Numbered from the stretch's first letter, positions 1 to 11,792 are shown. The stretch is 64,000 bases of DNA from Pseudophaeomoniella oleicola (GCA_003868215.1 QWDQ01000018.1:248001-312000), one strand, 5' to 3'. The notes: generated by a model from the letters alone, not told the origin. Numbers and translations are program-made.

Positions 1-1110
1 ACACTTCAAACGAGCGTTTTCAGAAAGATACAGATAACCATCGTCGGGTCGTCGTCACACGATAAGAAATAGCGAGAATTATTTTGACAGGAATTTGCAA
101 AGGTCTCTACGAGCTGTTCTTTCCTCATACTCGTGGCTTTACTTTTTGCTTTTGTGGTTGCCTGTAATCAATAGTGCGGACTTGGTGTCGCAACAGAAGG
201 TATGTGCTGCAGCGATGACGTTGTGTGGATAGTTGTAAGCCGTAAGCTACTGACTGCACCACCAAATACCACCAAATACCACCAAATACCACCAAGACAA
301 ACGCTCAACCACGGATGAACGTCTGCTACAAGAAGTCACTTCACAACAGATCCAAGTGAGGATATAAAATCAAATATGATCAAAGAGGAAAGTGGGTGGT
401 ATTTCTACGAATACCTAATAAAACACACTCCTTTGAAGAAGAGCCATTTACCCTTGTTATAAATCCCAAAGAAAACACAAGCCCAGTATCCAAAATGCAC
501 CCCATATATGCGATCAATACGCTTCATTTGTCGTTGATTGACCCCCCCAAAACCAAAGACCTCATTCATTTCCATATGAAATAATGCTGATATCGGATTC
601 TTTTTTCATCAAGCCATTCCTTTCCAGAGCCAGCAAATCATCCAGGTATCTCTAAATCATCCAGCGAATGCTCCGAAAATCAAAGAAATGTCCAGACTGA
701 CACTGAGCAACGAACAAACCCCAGATATCAACACGCTCCGCATAGCTTCATCTAAAAACGTGGAAAATGTGCTTGACGCTCAAAACCCAGACCCAAAACC
801 CTATTTTTTTTATTTAAAAACCAGATTGCTGTTGTTTTCTATCATTCCCCCAGGCAGTTGTGATTGTAGAACAAGGTATGATGATCAAGTGTTGTGGAAA
901 AATGTCGTCGAGTCGCCGCGCCGTTGCTCGCTGATAAAAGGGAAAAAACCGTGGCATTTGCGTTGGAACATATATACAAAAATCGGATGTGAACGAACGA
1001 CAGAAATAGCGAGACGACTAGATTCACCATGATACTCTACCTGAGAGGAATGATGCAGCAAAAGAAAAGAATAGCGCTCGGGATAGGTTTGAAGCCATCA
1101 AGCCATCTTC
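1..1110. other. Intergenic stretch at left edge
   Basis: No coding region is supported here. Open frames are short, change frame often and lack recognisable motifs. The stretch is AT-rich and lies 3' of the minus-strand gene that ends at 1111, so its right part probably holds that gene's 3' UTR and terminator region. It contains a short 10-bp tandem repeat, listed separately. Confidence 0.5.
258..295. repeat. 10-bp tandem repeat (ACCACCAAAT)
   Basis: Three full and one partial copy of ACCACCAAAT in perfect head-to-tail order. This is a plain short tandem repeat with no gene around it. Confidence 0.9.
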
Positions 1111-1785
1111 TCACCAACGGCGGGTTGCCGTGGCCTGCTGCATCATTCCCGGCGAGATCGATGATGGGGGACTAGAGACTCGCATTCCTGTGCTAGGATT
1201 GACAATGGGTATCGCATTTCGGGAACGCACAGCGGAAGGTTGGTGAAGCTTCAGCTGTTGAGTGTTGGTGTAGGTCGGTGGCGAGGCATAAGAAGAGGTG
1301 ACGGCGGATGCAAGGGACAGAGCAGGAGTGACCTGATTAGAAGGATGGATTTGCTGTTGCAAAGGTGAGGAATCCGGAGATCCGCTGGAGAGGGAAGATC
1401 GATCAGACGAGGTTGAGTGAATCGAATGCAGCTAAAACATCCAGTCAGCAAATGAACAGCATCGCAACATGTCTTTGTATAAAACGACTGGGCTACATAC
1501 GTCGTCCTCCGTCAAGAGACCTGGACAAAATTCGAGGTCATCATCTAAATCGAAAGAGCGTCCGGCCTCAAATCTAGTCCTGAAAGCCGTCATCGCCGGA
1601 GCTTCCGTTGCCAGCTCCTTCATGCTTTTCGTCCCGCGAAATTGTCGGTGTTGATTTTGAGAAGCTGCCAAACGAGGAGCTCTGCGAGAACGGCCACCAT
1701 GGTGATTGTGCGAGATAGCATGTTGCTGAGGGTGGTGTTGTGGGTGGTGTTGCTGGTGATGAGCGTTGTAAAAATAGGTCGACAT
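1111..1785 (-). CDS. Conserved small Pezizomycotina protein of unknown function
   Basis: Two exons: 1501-1785 and 1111-1431, joined in phase 0 by a 69-nt intron (donor GTATGT at 1500, acceptor TTTTAG). The product is 201 aa. The N-terminus is His/Gln-rich (HHQQHHPQHHPQQH), then an Arg-rich patch and a highly ordered core with RSFDLDDDLEFCP followed by GLLTEDD. After the splice comes a Ser-rich stretch (SSDRSSLSSGSPDSSPLQQQ), then Asn-Ala-Ile-Pro-Ile and SSPPSSISPG near the end, finishing ATRRW. From memory this core-plus-tail pattern is shared by short unnamed proteins across filamentous ascomycetes; I know of no assigned function. There are no membrane segments or signal peptide. The low-complexity ends suggest a largely disordered regulatory or adaptor protein, which is inference. 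The start is the first ATG of the exon and fits the His-rich beginning seen in relatives. Confidence 0.8.
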
Positions 1786-2081
1786 GATGAATCAATTCGC
1801 AGTCCTGTACGTCGCTTTGTGAATAGGTCCGTCTGCTGAGCGCAGGTGTTTTGAAGAGGTTCTAGCTGCGAGATCGGGAAATTGGAAGCGAAAATGTCCG
1901 ATCATAAACAACCTGCGGAACAGGAATGCTGGATATGACCAATTATTGTACTTGCGATCGATATTTGAAAGTCGAGAAAGGATATATCCAGTACGAATGT
2001 GTTGTATCTGTATGTTTGATCTATATTGAATGCGATCGATGTTGATAGAGAGGATGAGGTGGATGGAAGTTGAATTGGTAG

Positions 2082-2112
2082 TGGGATGGATGGGATGGGA
2101 TGGGATGGGATG
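2082..2112. repeat. GGGAT short tandem repeat
   Basis: About five to six head-to-tail copies of a TGGGA unit upstream of the small conserved gene on the minus strand. It is a simple repeat; the unit does not match the usual fungal telomere repeat TTAGGG. Confidence 0.85.
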
Positions 2113-2242
2113 AAAAGGTGGAAGCGATTTTAGAGGATGGAAAGGATTGAAAGATGAGAAGCAAGATTGGGGTGAGGATGAGGGAGGGTGGGAACGAGAA
2201 AGGATTTGCTGGGCGATGGTCTACCTAAGCTTAGCTTAGCTT

Positions 2243-2256
2243 CTACTACGTAGTAG
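2243..2256. repeat. Palindrome CTACTACGTAGTAG
   Basis: Perfect 14-bp inverted repeat containing the 12-mer TACTACGTAGTA. It lies about 460 bp upstream of the ATG of the gene at 1111-1785. This is one of seven perfect copies of the 12-mer in the window. Confidence 0.9.
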
Positions 2257-4587
2257 GAATCGGTCGGGTTCAGTTCTACTTAAACAAACGCAAATTCAGG
2301 GCCCTGTGTCGCCTGTTAACTTAGCACGCATTCACCGAGTCCCCCATCGCATTTAGGGATTCGGCTCTGGGTTTATTGATTCATGATTGGGGACAGACAA
2401 GGGAGGAGGACAAAGGAACCACTTCCCTCAGGCATCAGTGTACGGTAGTGGAGAGGACGCTGGGATGATGTCGAAAGCGGCCTTTCCTCGCCACCGTGAA
2501 GAGAATAGACGAGAGAAGAACAATAGTCCTAGTCCAACTCTAGAAAAAGCAAAGGCGGTCAACCAATGATGTGGACTCGTAGGAAGAAAAAGAGGCTTAG
2601 TTCTGCTCGACTGCGCGCAGAATTGAGACCGACGCATTGGAACTAGTGTCAGGCATTGACGAATGACGAGGGACCATCGAGTCAAGATGGACACGCAATG
2701 GAGTCGATATGCGGCTAATGATGCATTTTGTCGAGGAATGACCGTGCGCACTTCTCATCACGGGCATTGCATTGACCGTCCCCGCTCGCCAGTGCCCTCG
2801 TTAGAGAAAGCCCACTGCCACTGCCACTGGCCTCGTTGCTTCGACTGTCGGACAATCGAGACCCTGTGATCACCAAAGCAAATACCGTTCTCGATGCCCT
2901 CCAATTCGCTTCCCTTAACTTACCATATTTATCTGGCTTTCTATCGATCTTTCTGCCGGCCAGGCGAGCAGGGCACAGTCAAGTACGTTGCAGTAAGCGT
3001 GGCTGCCACCACCACCACCACCATCACGAGAGACTAACGTTCTTGTTTCCCCAGCCTCAAGAAGAGAGCGAGTGGATGACAGGCCTCGCAGGCTTGCAGG
3101 GTTGACTGACATGCCTGGATTGACGTTGTTTCATCCCACCCCCGTAGCCTGGTCGGGAACTTGTCTAGATCGTCACATCTTCCTATTTCAAGACAGAAAA
3201 CAGTCCCTTTTTCTTCGTCATTGAATTCCAATGGCCTTTTTCATGGTTGCTGCAGCTACGCATTCTGTATGGTTGTCTTGGTATGTCATGTCGTTGCCGT
3301 CGTTTACCTTTCCCCCAATGCGTGCATACTGTAGTTGAAATGGCAATTGGAAATCCATCGCATTAAAGTTCCAGCATCATTATGGCGGTGCATCATCATT
3401 CGCTTGTCAATCGCATCCACAGGGCCGAGATCTTTGATGAGTTGCAGGATCCTCGTTCTGGGATTTGCGTCGATTCAGGCTCTAACGCCCAAATGCCCCA
3501 ATCATGCCACCCAACCTGTCCTTCGTCCTCGATCCTCCTATCCAACCAAAGAGAAAGCGACATATCAAACTCTCTCTCCATGCACGAGTCCCCTTTGGAA
3601 TAATATCATTCTCGGCCTGCCTTGATCCAACTCAACCCTCAAGACGTCAAAATCAGACCACTCTATTCCTGGGCTGAGTGGGGAGGGGGGGACAACACGT
3701 TTTGCATTGACCAACAAATGAACCCCCTAGATTCTAGGTACCACAACAATAGCCGTCGCTTGCTTCAGATCATTAATATCGAACGAGAAGCAACTATGCC
3801 ACCAATAGGCCACCCATAGGCCATCAGACAGTCAAAGCTGTACGTGCATCCTCCGTAGATAGATAGTACTATGGTACATAGTACAGTAGACGCCAGGATA
3901 GCATAGGCCATCATCAGGCTCCTTAACGGTGAGACGGCGCTTACGGAAGCTCCTCCGGGAAAAAACACGTATCACAAGGTTCCGGCCAACTAACCGACCG
4001 ACCGCCCTTAGCACCGCATGTTTTCTCCCTGCCGTAAAAAGCGGTGTACCATAGCATGTTACAGCGGTAAGCGAGTCGCCATCGTTTTATCGAATCCAGG
4101 AACTCTCATGGGCGGTGAATCGAGATCGAGAACAAATTCTCCTTCCTTTTATGGTGAAGGGAGGGTCTCTGCACAATGGGTTATTGACTTGTTATTCACA
4201 GTAAGTGCCTATATGCAATACATGGAGTGTCGTGTCACCTGCTAAGGTATACTGCACATCCACGTGGCTCGCGAGGTCTGCAGGTGGGATCGTGGATGCT
4301 CTGCTCCCTTGATGACAACGTGCATAGGAAACCTCGTAGATATTAACAAGCTGTCGGTTTGAAGGGATGCAAAGATACGAGTTCCTTCACAGTATGAAAC
4401 GGACGGTCTGTGCCCAGTGCACGCACACGTTATCGATAACGCCGTCCTGGTCTATTCAGCCCTCAAGATAGGAACAGAAAGAAAAGAGAAAATCCTCCAT
4501 CTTCTAACAACTAAGTGACTCCAATATCTTCTACCTTCTGCTCAATAGCCTACTCGCAGAGTAGCGATGAGTTCACTCACGGACGCC

Positions 4588-7152
4588 TCAGAATATGTAA
4601 CTGCCCGGCATAGTGGATCCAGCATTTCCTGTATGATCTAGAGTGTCGTTCTGAGTCACGCTTTCAACTGCAGCGCGGGTATCCTTTGCAAGATCTCCCG
4701 GGTCAGTTCTAGATGACCGCAATGCTGGAGTCGCGAGTCGCAGTACGGGAGACAATGCAGATGTTGACTTGGCTTTGGTCCTTGCATTAACTGTGGGTGG
4801 GGTAGGAGGTGCGCTCTCCACGGAGGGCTGATATCTCGCAAGGTTTGAAAGAATTGGGTCCGACTTTGCCTTCGAGGCAGTTGGAGTTGGAGTCAATGGA
4901 GAGCCATTTGAGGATTTACGTCTTGTTTGACCACGTGGACTTGGTGTGATAGGGATGCTACCTTTGGTTGCCCGCCGTGATCCCGGACGAGACGTAGTAG
5001 ATCCTGTCTCGGCCAAGCTACCGTTGACCAGACTAGGGCGACATTGCTTGTCCGAGGTGACCTTGTCTCCATCTTCAAATGTTTTCGAATGGTTTGATAT
5101 AGAGCGTCGATGATGAGCGGAACCCAGGTCGCTTTTGTCAAGTGGAAGACCTTCGCTCAGCGGCGACACACGATCGTGAAGGCTTGAGTGGGAAGACAAG
5201 CTAGACTGTGGACGGACTTGCACATCCTCGTTATCAACACCGTTTGGTGATGATTGATGTCGGGCGTTACTTTGACGCCTGCTAGACGGGCTTGGAGAGT
5301 CAATACTACCATACGTCTTGGTATTGAATGGGGGACTCCTGCGTTGCATGCCGGACAGGGTGGAGGGATATCTAGATCCAGAGCTCGTTGGAGGATTGAC
5401 ACTGTTAGAGGCCTCAATCTCCTGCCTTGGTAAGCTTTGGGGTGGAGTGTAGGGTAGTTCATGGGTTGTATGCTTCTCCCGTTCCTCTAGAAGACTGTGG
5501 TCCTTAGAGCCCTTCCTGGCGCTCGCGCGTTTCTTAGATATGAGAGAGGTTTCTGAGATCGGACATTGGACGGGCGTCGGCGGAAGTGCATATTGGGACC
5601 CATGAGGTGATTCTGTATCATGGCGTCCGTTGTCGGCTGTTGCTGGGAGAGCTTTGTCTTCGTCGTCCGATTCCGACGGGTTCAGCTGTGCGGAAACATA
5701 GGTCGACTGAGAATCCTCTTCATTTCCGTCGTATTGACAATCTTCCTCCAGGAGTGTTGGCGGCTGCTGGGGGAAAAGTTCATGCTCTTCGACACATGTC
5801 CCTTGAGTTGTTCTTCGACAGACGAAAGTCGAAGTCTCATTATTAGTAGCTCTTATCAAGTGATCTATGCCTCTCTTGTTGGCTAATCTCTCCCACTCGT
5901 CTTCCGGGTCATGGCGAGTCCTCCATTGATCAATATACATGGAAATTCGAGGACGCAGAACACGCATTGCCCACGTGTGAAGATTTTCGAGGATAACATG
6001 GAGCTCTATTATAGCCGAAGGTTGACTCATATCGCCTTTCCAGATACAATTGATGTCCTACGTAGGAGAGTTAGCGAAAAATTCATAGACAAGTCCTAGA
6101 GCCCTCACATAGTGTTTGCCCTTCTTCGATGTATAGGCGACCCAGATGCGTACGTCCTTGCCCACTGCGGTCATCACAGCCACAGGCGGGACATGTCTAT
6201 CCGCCCTCTTGTCGTCCGCGTATTCCGCCAGATTGCGGAACATCATCAAGGCAGCTGCAGCCGCATTGGCAGCTTGACAGAAACAGTACTGTCCGCTGTA
6301 CCCTACCTGCTTGAATTCGACAATGAGCCACGGATATGCGATGTAGTCCGACAAAACAGTCCTTTTCTTCTCCTTGCTGAATTTCCCAGCTGTACTTGGC
6401 ACCAGCCCGCATTGAGCTAGATATTGGAGGACGTCCAGGGAGAAGTTTTCAATGAGACGCTCTTTTGGGGAGAGAGTCCATTGCCACCGTTTCGACATCG
6501 GCACCCTGTCATCGGAGCGAAAATCGTATATTGGAAAGTAAGCCACCCAATCTGGTACCGGTTCCTTGAGACCTCGGCGAAGGTCGGCGAACCGTTCCTT
6601 GAAGATAGTCCAGTGACGGGTCTTGAGACTAAAAGAAGTCAAACCACAACCTTGTGAAAACGAAATGTACTCACCCCTCGAAATGGTCGTAGTAAAAACT
6701 TGCTCGTGATAGCCTGATGTACGATCAGCAAATCAGACCCAATATACTGCACGAAATGAACTAAGAAAACAATACCGTCGAGAATGCTCGATATCTGTCA
6801 CATCCACTCCTTTGGCCAATGGCTGGAAGAAAGTCTGAACATAGTAATCAACCCATTCGGCTTCGCGGTCTTTGCCCTTATAGAGGTTCAACGCAGCGTC
6901 TCTTTGCTGCTCGATATGTTCCATCATGGCGTCTTTGCTCTGCTGTTCATGTACCAATTCATCGACCAGCGTGCAGCTGAAGTCAAGGAGAGATTCTCGA
7001 AGAGCTTCAACGTGACCTGGTATCTCTCCAACTTGAGAGGGATCTTCTTGGAAGAAGATACAATTCCCCTCCAGTGCACGTCGCTCGGGTATCTTATGAG
7101 GTCCCATTGTGGCAGATAGTCCAACGAGCCTGGACTCATAGATGGAGTACAT
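4588..7152 (-). CDS. Fungal protein with PD-(D/E)XK-like core and long disordered tail
   Basis: Four exons: 6776-7152, a 39-nt micro-exon 6675-6713, 6109-6628 and 4588-6057. The frame is kept throughout and gives 801 aa. Introns have good signals, including a 51-nt intron with GTGAGG donor and CTAAC branch at 6058-6108. Residues ~230-246 read D-Y-I-A-Y-P-W-L-I-V-E-F-K, with Asp233, Glu243 and Lys245 spaced as in the D...ExK signature of PD-(D/E)XK nuclease-fold domains. Downstream are an Ala-rich helix after CFCQAANA, then VAVMTAVGKDVRIWVAY, and exon 4 begins DINCIWKGDM with an LHTWAMRVLRPR motif. From memory this resembles a large class of Pezizomycotina proteins annotated only as hypothetical. 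The last ~400 residues are Ser/Pro-rich and probably disordered. Nuclease activity is inference. The start is uncertain: an in-frame ATG also lies at 7107, and relatives may be longer. Confidence 0.78.
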
Positions 7153-7860
7153 GTATAAGAAACAATTGGGAACACCGGGTATTTAAGACCGAACTATAGT
7201 GCCCAACTTGACTTAGCAGAGGAGGTCCATTCGATAAGCGCCGACCTGTTGATCGACCCACCCCCATCGTGTGGAAGGGCAGTACTACACAAGCATCCAG
7301 CATATCAGAGAATGATGTAGACCTCATCCGCTGTTCTTCATCATGATCATGGTACTTATATTACCCCAGCATTCAGATCGATGTATACTGTAGGCACAAC
7401 ATGGCTCGGATCTCTCGTCTTTTTGAGCCAGTCCCGGTGAATATATCAAGTGTTGACGCATAGGAGGTAGACATTGTGCTCGGCTCTCTCAGCTCGATTT
7501 CGGCAAATGATGAACTTCCCGCTTGTGCGAGGAAGTGGCCCCTCGAGGCACTTTCTCTATTGCATCTGTTTAGAGTAATTCTACCTTCTGGTGATGAACA
7601 TGAGCAGATCAGCCTCATGAGCTAGTAAGGTATGCGAAGCCTCTGAAGCGAGCTACCAGGCACCAACGAACTACTGCAGCCTCGCGTTTCGAGTTCTAGA
7701 CGAAGACAGCAGAGAACCATGACAAACCAAGCTTACACAGCTTTATGATTCTTTACAGCAAAGAATGCTTCAAGGGATCGTTCTTCAAAGAGGTCTTGAT
7801 GCTGAATATAGCTACCGTATGGCAGTGGGCATGGCAAGAAGATAATTAGCAAGAATAAAG

Positions 7861-7911
<51 letters not shown>

Positions 7912-8482
7912 CGTAGCATCTCTGCTCATTGAATGTTGGGGGCGGTACGGCTACGGCAAGCCGGCAAGGGTCCCGCGATAGTAGTTCATGCTGATCAGCT
8001 CGAGTTGCAGTGGCTTAGCGAACGAACTTCCACTTACCCTATCACTTCTGACCATTGACGTCGAATAAAAGTCAAGTCTTATCGTTCTTGTTTGAATGCC
8101 TCAGGCTCATGTTATCTGCCTTGTTGACACTGGCTCTTAAGCGAGGAACGGAGTGATACCTCTGATAGGTCGCGTCATCTTGGATCAAAGATAGAGTGCA
8201 CTCCATGTAAATTCGCACGATCAAGCACAAAGGAGTAGACAGTGAAGTTATTTCTCTTCGTTTCTACTTTAGCAGGGCTTGTTGAGTGTGGTCCGATATG
8301 AGTTTATATGCATGCACAAGAAATGGGAAGAACAGAGATATCGTAATATGATATGATTGGCTTGACTCGACAGGATCATTTAGTTATGACCAGGACACTA
8401 TGAACCAGGTAACCCTTTTGCTCCTTCAATATCCTACATCGTTGCTATGCGAGGGGTCGGGCAGCTGATCATTCCTAAATAT
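7153..8482. other. Intergenic region between two minus-strand genes
   Basis: Holds the promoter side of the 4588-7152 gene and the 3' side of the GH131 gene. No coding frame is supported. A long AG dinucleotide run lies at 7863-7908. The remaining sequence is of mixed composition without clear repeats. Confidence 0.5.
7863..7908. repeat. (AG)23 microsatellite
   Basis: Uninterrupted AG dinucleotide run of about 46 bp in intergenic DNA. It is likely polymorphic between strains, as is usual for perfect dinucleotide runs of this length. Confidence 0.97.
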
Positions 8483-9814
8483 CTACGATGAGAATCTCTT
8501 TGCGAAGAGATCCATGAGAATCTCAATGATCTGCTCGACTAGAGCGGCGCGTGAGGTGCCGATGCTTGAGGAGGAAGTAGTAGTAGTAGTAGTAGCAGCG
8601 GATGACGTGGCCACACTTGCTGCGGAAGTCGTTGCGACAACAGTGGCGGATGGTTCAACAATACTGGTAGTCGCAGCAACGGAAGCGGCAGCTGAAGCAG
8701 CTGAGGTTGTTGCTGCTCTGGTGGCTGTAATGAGAGTGGTTGGAACTGATGACGAGGGTGCTACGGCAACAGGTGAAGAGACGACAGCTCCGGAGGAGCT
8801 ACTGCTGCTAGCAACGACGGCAGCAGGTGTGGAGGTGGCAACTGTGGAACTGACAATTGCGGCTGAGGAAGAAACGACGCTGGGTGAAGCAATGACGGCG
8901 CTTGCGGGAGTGCTCGCGACAATGGACGAGACGCTGGATGCAGCAACAGGTGCGGTAGAGGCGATGACTGACGATGCTGGAGTAGTAGAGCTACCGGTAG
9001 AGGTAGTCGAGCTGCCCGCAGCACCCGCAACAGACGTAGTCATATCGCCGGATTCGATGTAGACACCAGAGAAGAGCCAGTCTTCCGCACCATTGTCTGC
9101 AGTAGAGCTGACACCAGAACCGGATGCGGCAAGACGGAGGACGCCCAGGTGCCAATCTGCTCCATTCGAGGATGTGCTGGCAGATACAGGCGCGACGACC
9201 TGTGTCAGAGCATCGGCACCGGTCGAGTGCCAGAAGCCGACAGTATTTGAATCGAAGTCGATCTCGTAGGCAATGTTGTGCCAAACACCGGGTTCGAATG
9301 TGGTGTTCCATTTCGAAGTGCTCGCTACATCCCAACGAAGGGCAGCATCGGAAGTACCGGATTCGCCGCTGATTAATCCATACTTGAGCTCGGTAAAATG
9401 GCTTTCAAAGAAAGCGACTTGATGCTCCTCCTGAGTGCCTGGTGGGTTGGCCGCCAACCTAGAGATAGAGAAATGGTAATTGACCTTTCCCTTGTTGATT
9501 GCAGCGCTTGTCTGAGGGATTAGTTCGGTTCGTCGCATACCATCGTTGTTCCAGTTCGAGGTGTCGTCAATCGTGATCTTGACACCTTGCTTGGATGCAG
9601 TATCGGCGGGATTCTTGTAGTCGCTAGAGAGATTGACGTATTCTGTGACGTTCCCAGTACCATGGATATAATACTGATACGGCCCGACCGCGTTCGAGAA
9701 TGACCAATTGTCGAGTTCGGTGCTTGAAGTCATGTCATTGAAGCGGCCATCCCATAGGACCGTGCCTGCAAGGGCAGAAGCGGCAAATGGAACTACGTTC
9801 AATATGGAGCGCAT
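8483..9814 (-). CDS. Secreted glycoside hydrolase family 131 beta-glucanase
   Basis: Single exon, 443 aa. I chose the ATG at 9814 because it gives a clean signal peptide (MRSILNVVPFAASALAG); the frame stays open 104 codons further upstream, but that part is unrelated sequence and likely 5' leader. The mature N-terminus TVLWDGRFND and the blocks VGPYQYYIHG, YVNLSSDYKNPAD, MRRTELIPQT, HQVAFFESHFTELKYG and EPGVWHNIAYEIDFD are those I recall for GH131, enzymes that cut beta-1,3-, 1,4- or 1,6-glucans. The catalytic domain ends near residue 260. A Ser/Thr/Ala/Val-rich tail of ~150 residues follows, probably O-glycosylated, with a poly-Thr run. The C-terminus (EILMDLFAKRFSS) lacks a convincing hydrophobic GPI signal, so I call it secreted or wall-associated rather than anchored. 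It could act on the fungus's own wall or on plant or lichen glucans; the sequence does not decide. Confidence 0.9.
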   Translation of the reverse strand: MRSILNVVPFAASALAGTVLWDGRFNDMTSSTELDNWSFSNAVGPYQYYIHGTGNVTEYVNLSSDYKNPADTASKQGVKITIDDTSNWNNDGMRRTELIPQTSAAINKGKVNYHFSISRLAANPPGTQEEHQVAFFESHFTELKYGLISGESGTSDAALRWDVASTSKWNTTFEPGVWHNIAYEIDFDSNTVGFWHSTGADALTQVVAPVSASTSSNGADWHLGVLRLAASGSGVSSTADNGAEDWLFSGVYIESGDMTTSVAGAAGSSTTSTGSSTTPASSVIASTAPVAASSVSSIVASTPASAVIASPSVVSSSAAIVSSTVATSTPAAVVASSSSSSGAVVSSPVAVAPSSSVPTTLITATRAATTSAASAAASVAATTSIVEPSATVVATTSAASVATSSAATTTTTTSSSSIGTSRAALVEQIIEILMDLFAKRFSS

Positions 9815-11792
9815 CTTGAGAAAGGATGTATTGTGCTTGAAAGGTATATTTTGTACAAGAAGTGAAAGACTGTGACTAGCACAGTTGATAGAAAAGAACG
9901 AATGTAGTGAGCGGCGAGGTGAAAGAGTGACTGGCACGAATAGAACGAAAAACGTAGGGCTTGCCTTGAGACGAAAGGAAGACTTCAGACCGGTCAAGTG
10001 GGCATTGCACCTTTTATGAACAATCAAACAGGAGGAAATGAAACCGCATTCTTGGCACAGACATTCATATATCTGATTCACAACAGTGAAGTGGATCGAC
10101 AAGCGACGACGTTGAAACGAAACCAAAAGTACTTTGATTCTTAATAAGCGAAACTAAGTACTTTGTGGTCTCCCGTGTTCTTCTAGCAATCGCTGAAACA
10201 TTGTGCAGATTGGCAGCAGACCTGGACACCTTACGACACTGTCCTGTGCCTCAGAAATGGAGCTTGATGCGAAAAAGCTTCCCTCTTGCTATCTTTCACC
10301 ATCCTCGGGGTATTGAACGAGATGGACGAGGAAATCATCCAGTTATCTCGATGAAACGAGGAGAAGATGCGCTAATCTGGAAATAAACATGCCGCTAACC
10401 CCTTGGTGTCTTAGCGGAAGCCTCATTGGTTAGATCAAACGTCTTGCCCTGCCAACTGCTAAATGAGCTGTGAGTAGATCAATGAGGGATCTGGCGACGA
10501 TGATGTTCAGCACTTGCCCAGCATGTATTGAGCGTCAAAGAATTTGCCAGCTGTAGTTCTTTTGAAGCAGACCGTGTCATGGGCACATTGCTTTTGATAG
10601 TGAGCGCTTTGGCAGCGCGAACGCGTGAAACGTTGCTGCGCGTCGAGCGGCCTAACTTGCAAAAAGAACAACTGCGGCGCAACCCAACGACCTTGGAGAA
10701 AAGAGGAATGGCAACAGGGCCACACGGTAAAGGGAACATGATGTAAGAGAAGACAGTGCTGCGACTTGGAAGACAAGGTAACGGCGGAGGGCATACATCT
10801 GACGATTCCTTTGGTCGCTGTATGCTTGTAGAGCTTTTCGATTTGACCTGTCCATCTGCCTTGCAGCTTTGTGCCCCTGGTTCACCTTGCTTTCCACCGG
10901 CAACAAGCATGACATCAGTGCACATCAATCGACTCTGTTGAACGCCGGTCAATGCAGCATTGACCGGGTAATCCATCAAGACATGGATATCGTTATCTTG
11001 ATAAACTGCATTGAGCTAGACTGTGCTGGCTCGCTCATATATTGTGGCATATTTCGTTGTGCATCGCATGCATAATGTATACAGCCTCTTTGGCAGCTGC
11101 TTCCTGCCTACACTACTGGTGTGTCTGCATCTCAATGGAGATGAAGTTGAGTATGTTTCATGTTTGTCAATATCGATGCTGTCTTTCGTTATGTTCCAGT
11201 ATAGAGAGCGGAGCGTTATTTCATGGCTGTCAGACTGGTGGTAGCAGGTGGTTGAGCCATCAGCGGAACGGTTGCAAATGTTGTTACCAGCTGGTGTCGT
11301 CCGTTTGTTCAAGATATCAGCAACGCACCAACTATTATACTGCCAAAGGGATGCATACTTACCAGCGGACGCGTCAACCATCATTGTCAACCACTTTCTC
11401 GCACAGAAGGATATCCGAATAATGCAATTCTCGTCGGTGTACGGTGGGAGAAATTGTAACATTTCATTTCTTTCAGACGATGTTTTGACACCGTCATTAG
11501 CCTACATATCCCTTGACACTGGGACCTCGATACGGCGTGGTATGTCATTGTCATATATTCTACATAGTATTTGATGGCTAACTGTTCAACTTAGAAGAGA
11601 ATTTTCTGGGCTATCCTGGGAGTTGGGGAACAGGTTTGATCCTGAAAGTACACAGTGTGCCATAGTGTTATCGTCGTCTCCGGGTACAATGACACTGGAT
11701 ATTGTACACAGCTACACTGAAGGCTAGGAAACCAGAACTTGTACGCCCAATCTTACTAGTGGATAGAGTCGGGTGTTGACCGCCACCGGAAG
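9815..11792. other. Region upstream of GH131 and of the orphan gene; possible extra exon(s)
   Basis: The left part is the GH131 promoter and leader. On the plus strand an intron-like segment lies at 11540-11594 (GTATGT donor, GGCTAAC branch, TTAG acceptor, 55 nt). It joins two open frames, the first ending near TSIRR and the second reading NFLGYPGSWGTG, so the gene at 11793 may begin further left or another short gene may sit here. I could not extend this to a start codon with confidence. The rest, about 9815-11200, shows nothing else. Confidence 0.35.

Larger units (their letters stand above)
1786..4587. other. Intergenic region, 2.8 kb
   Basis: No supported gene. It holds the promoter side of the gene at 1111-1785 and the 3' side of the gene at 4588-7152. 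Features seen are a GGGAT short tandem repeat near 2082-2112, a perfect 14-bp palindrome at 2243-2256 and a CAC-rich patch near 3005-3025. Short frames on both strands carry no domain or splice pattern that I can defend. Confidence 0.5.

Noticed and set aside
2082-2112. Telomere-like repeat
   Set aside because: The unit is TGGGA, not TTAGGG, and it lies among ordinary genes; only a simple repeat.
6056-6066. CCTACGTAGG palindrome as another intergenic motif copy
   Set aside because: It straddles an intron acceptor of the 4588-7152 gene and lacks the outer TA/TA; counted only as a near match.
8514-9062. 182-codon plus-strand frame opposite the GH131 tail
   Set aside because: It is the antisense of the Ser/Thr/Ala repeat region; its Ala/Val/Glu composition is the mirror of that low complexity, and there are no motifs.
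9815-10126. Upstream extension of the GH131 frame (104 codons)
   Set aside because: The internal ATG at 9814 gives a proper signal peptide followed directly by the conserved domain; the extension has no family similarity.
10479-10979. 166-codon minus-strand frame
   Set aside because: No conserved motif, irregular composition, no splice context; looks like chance.
11016-11462. 148-codon minus-strand frame rich in Cys/Tyr/Ser
   Set aside because: Overlaps a better plus-strand spliced-looking segment and has no recognisable pattern.
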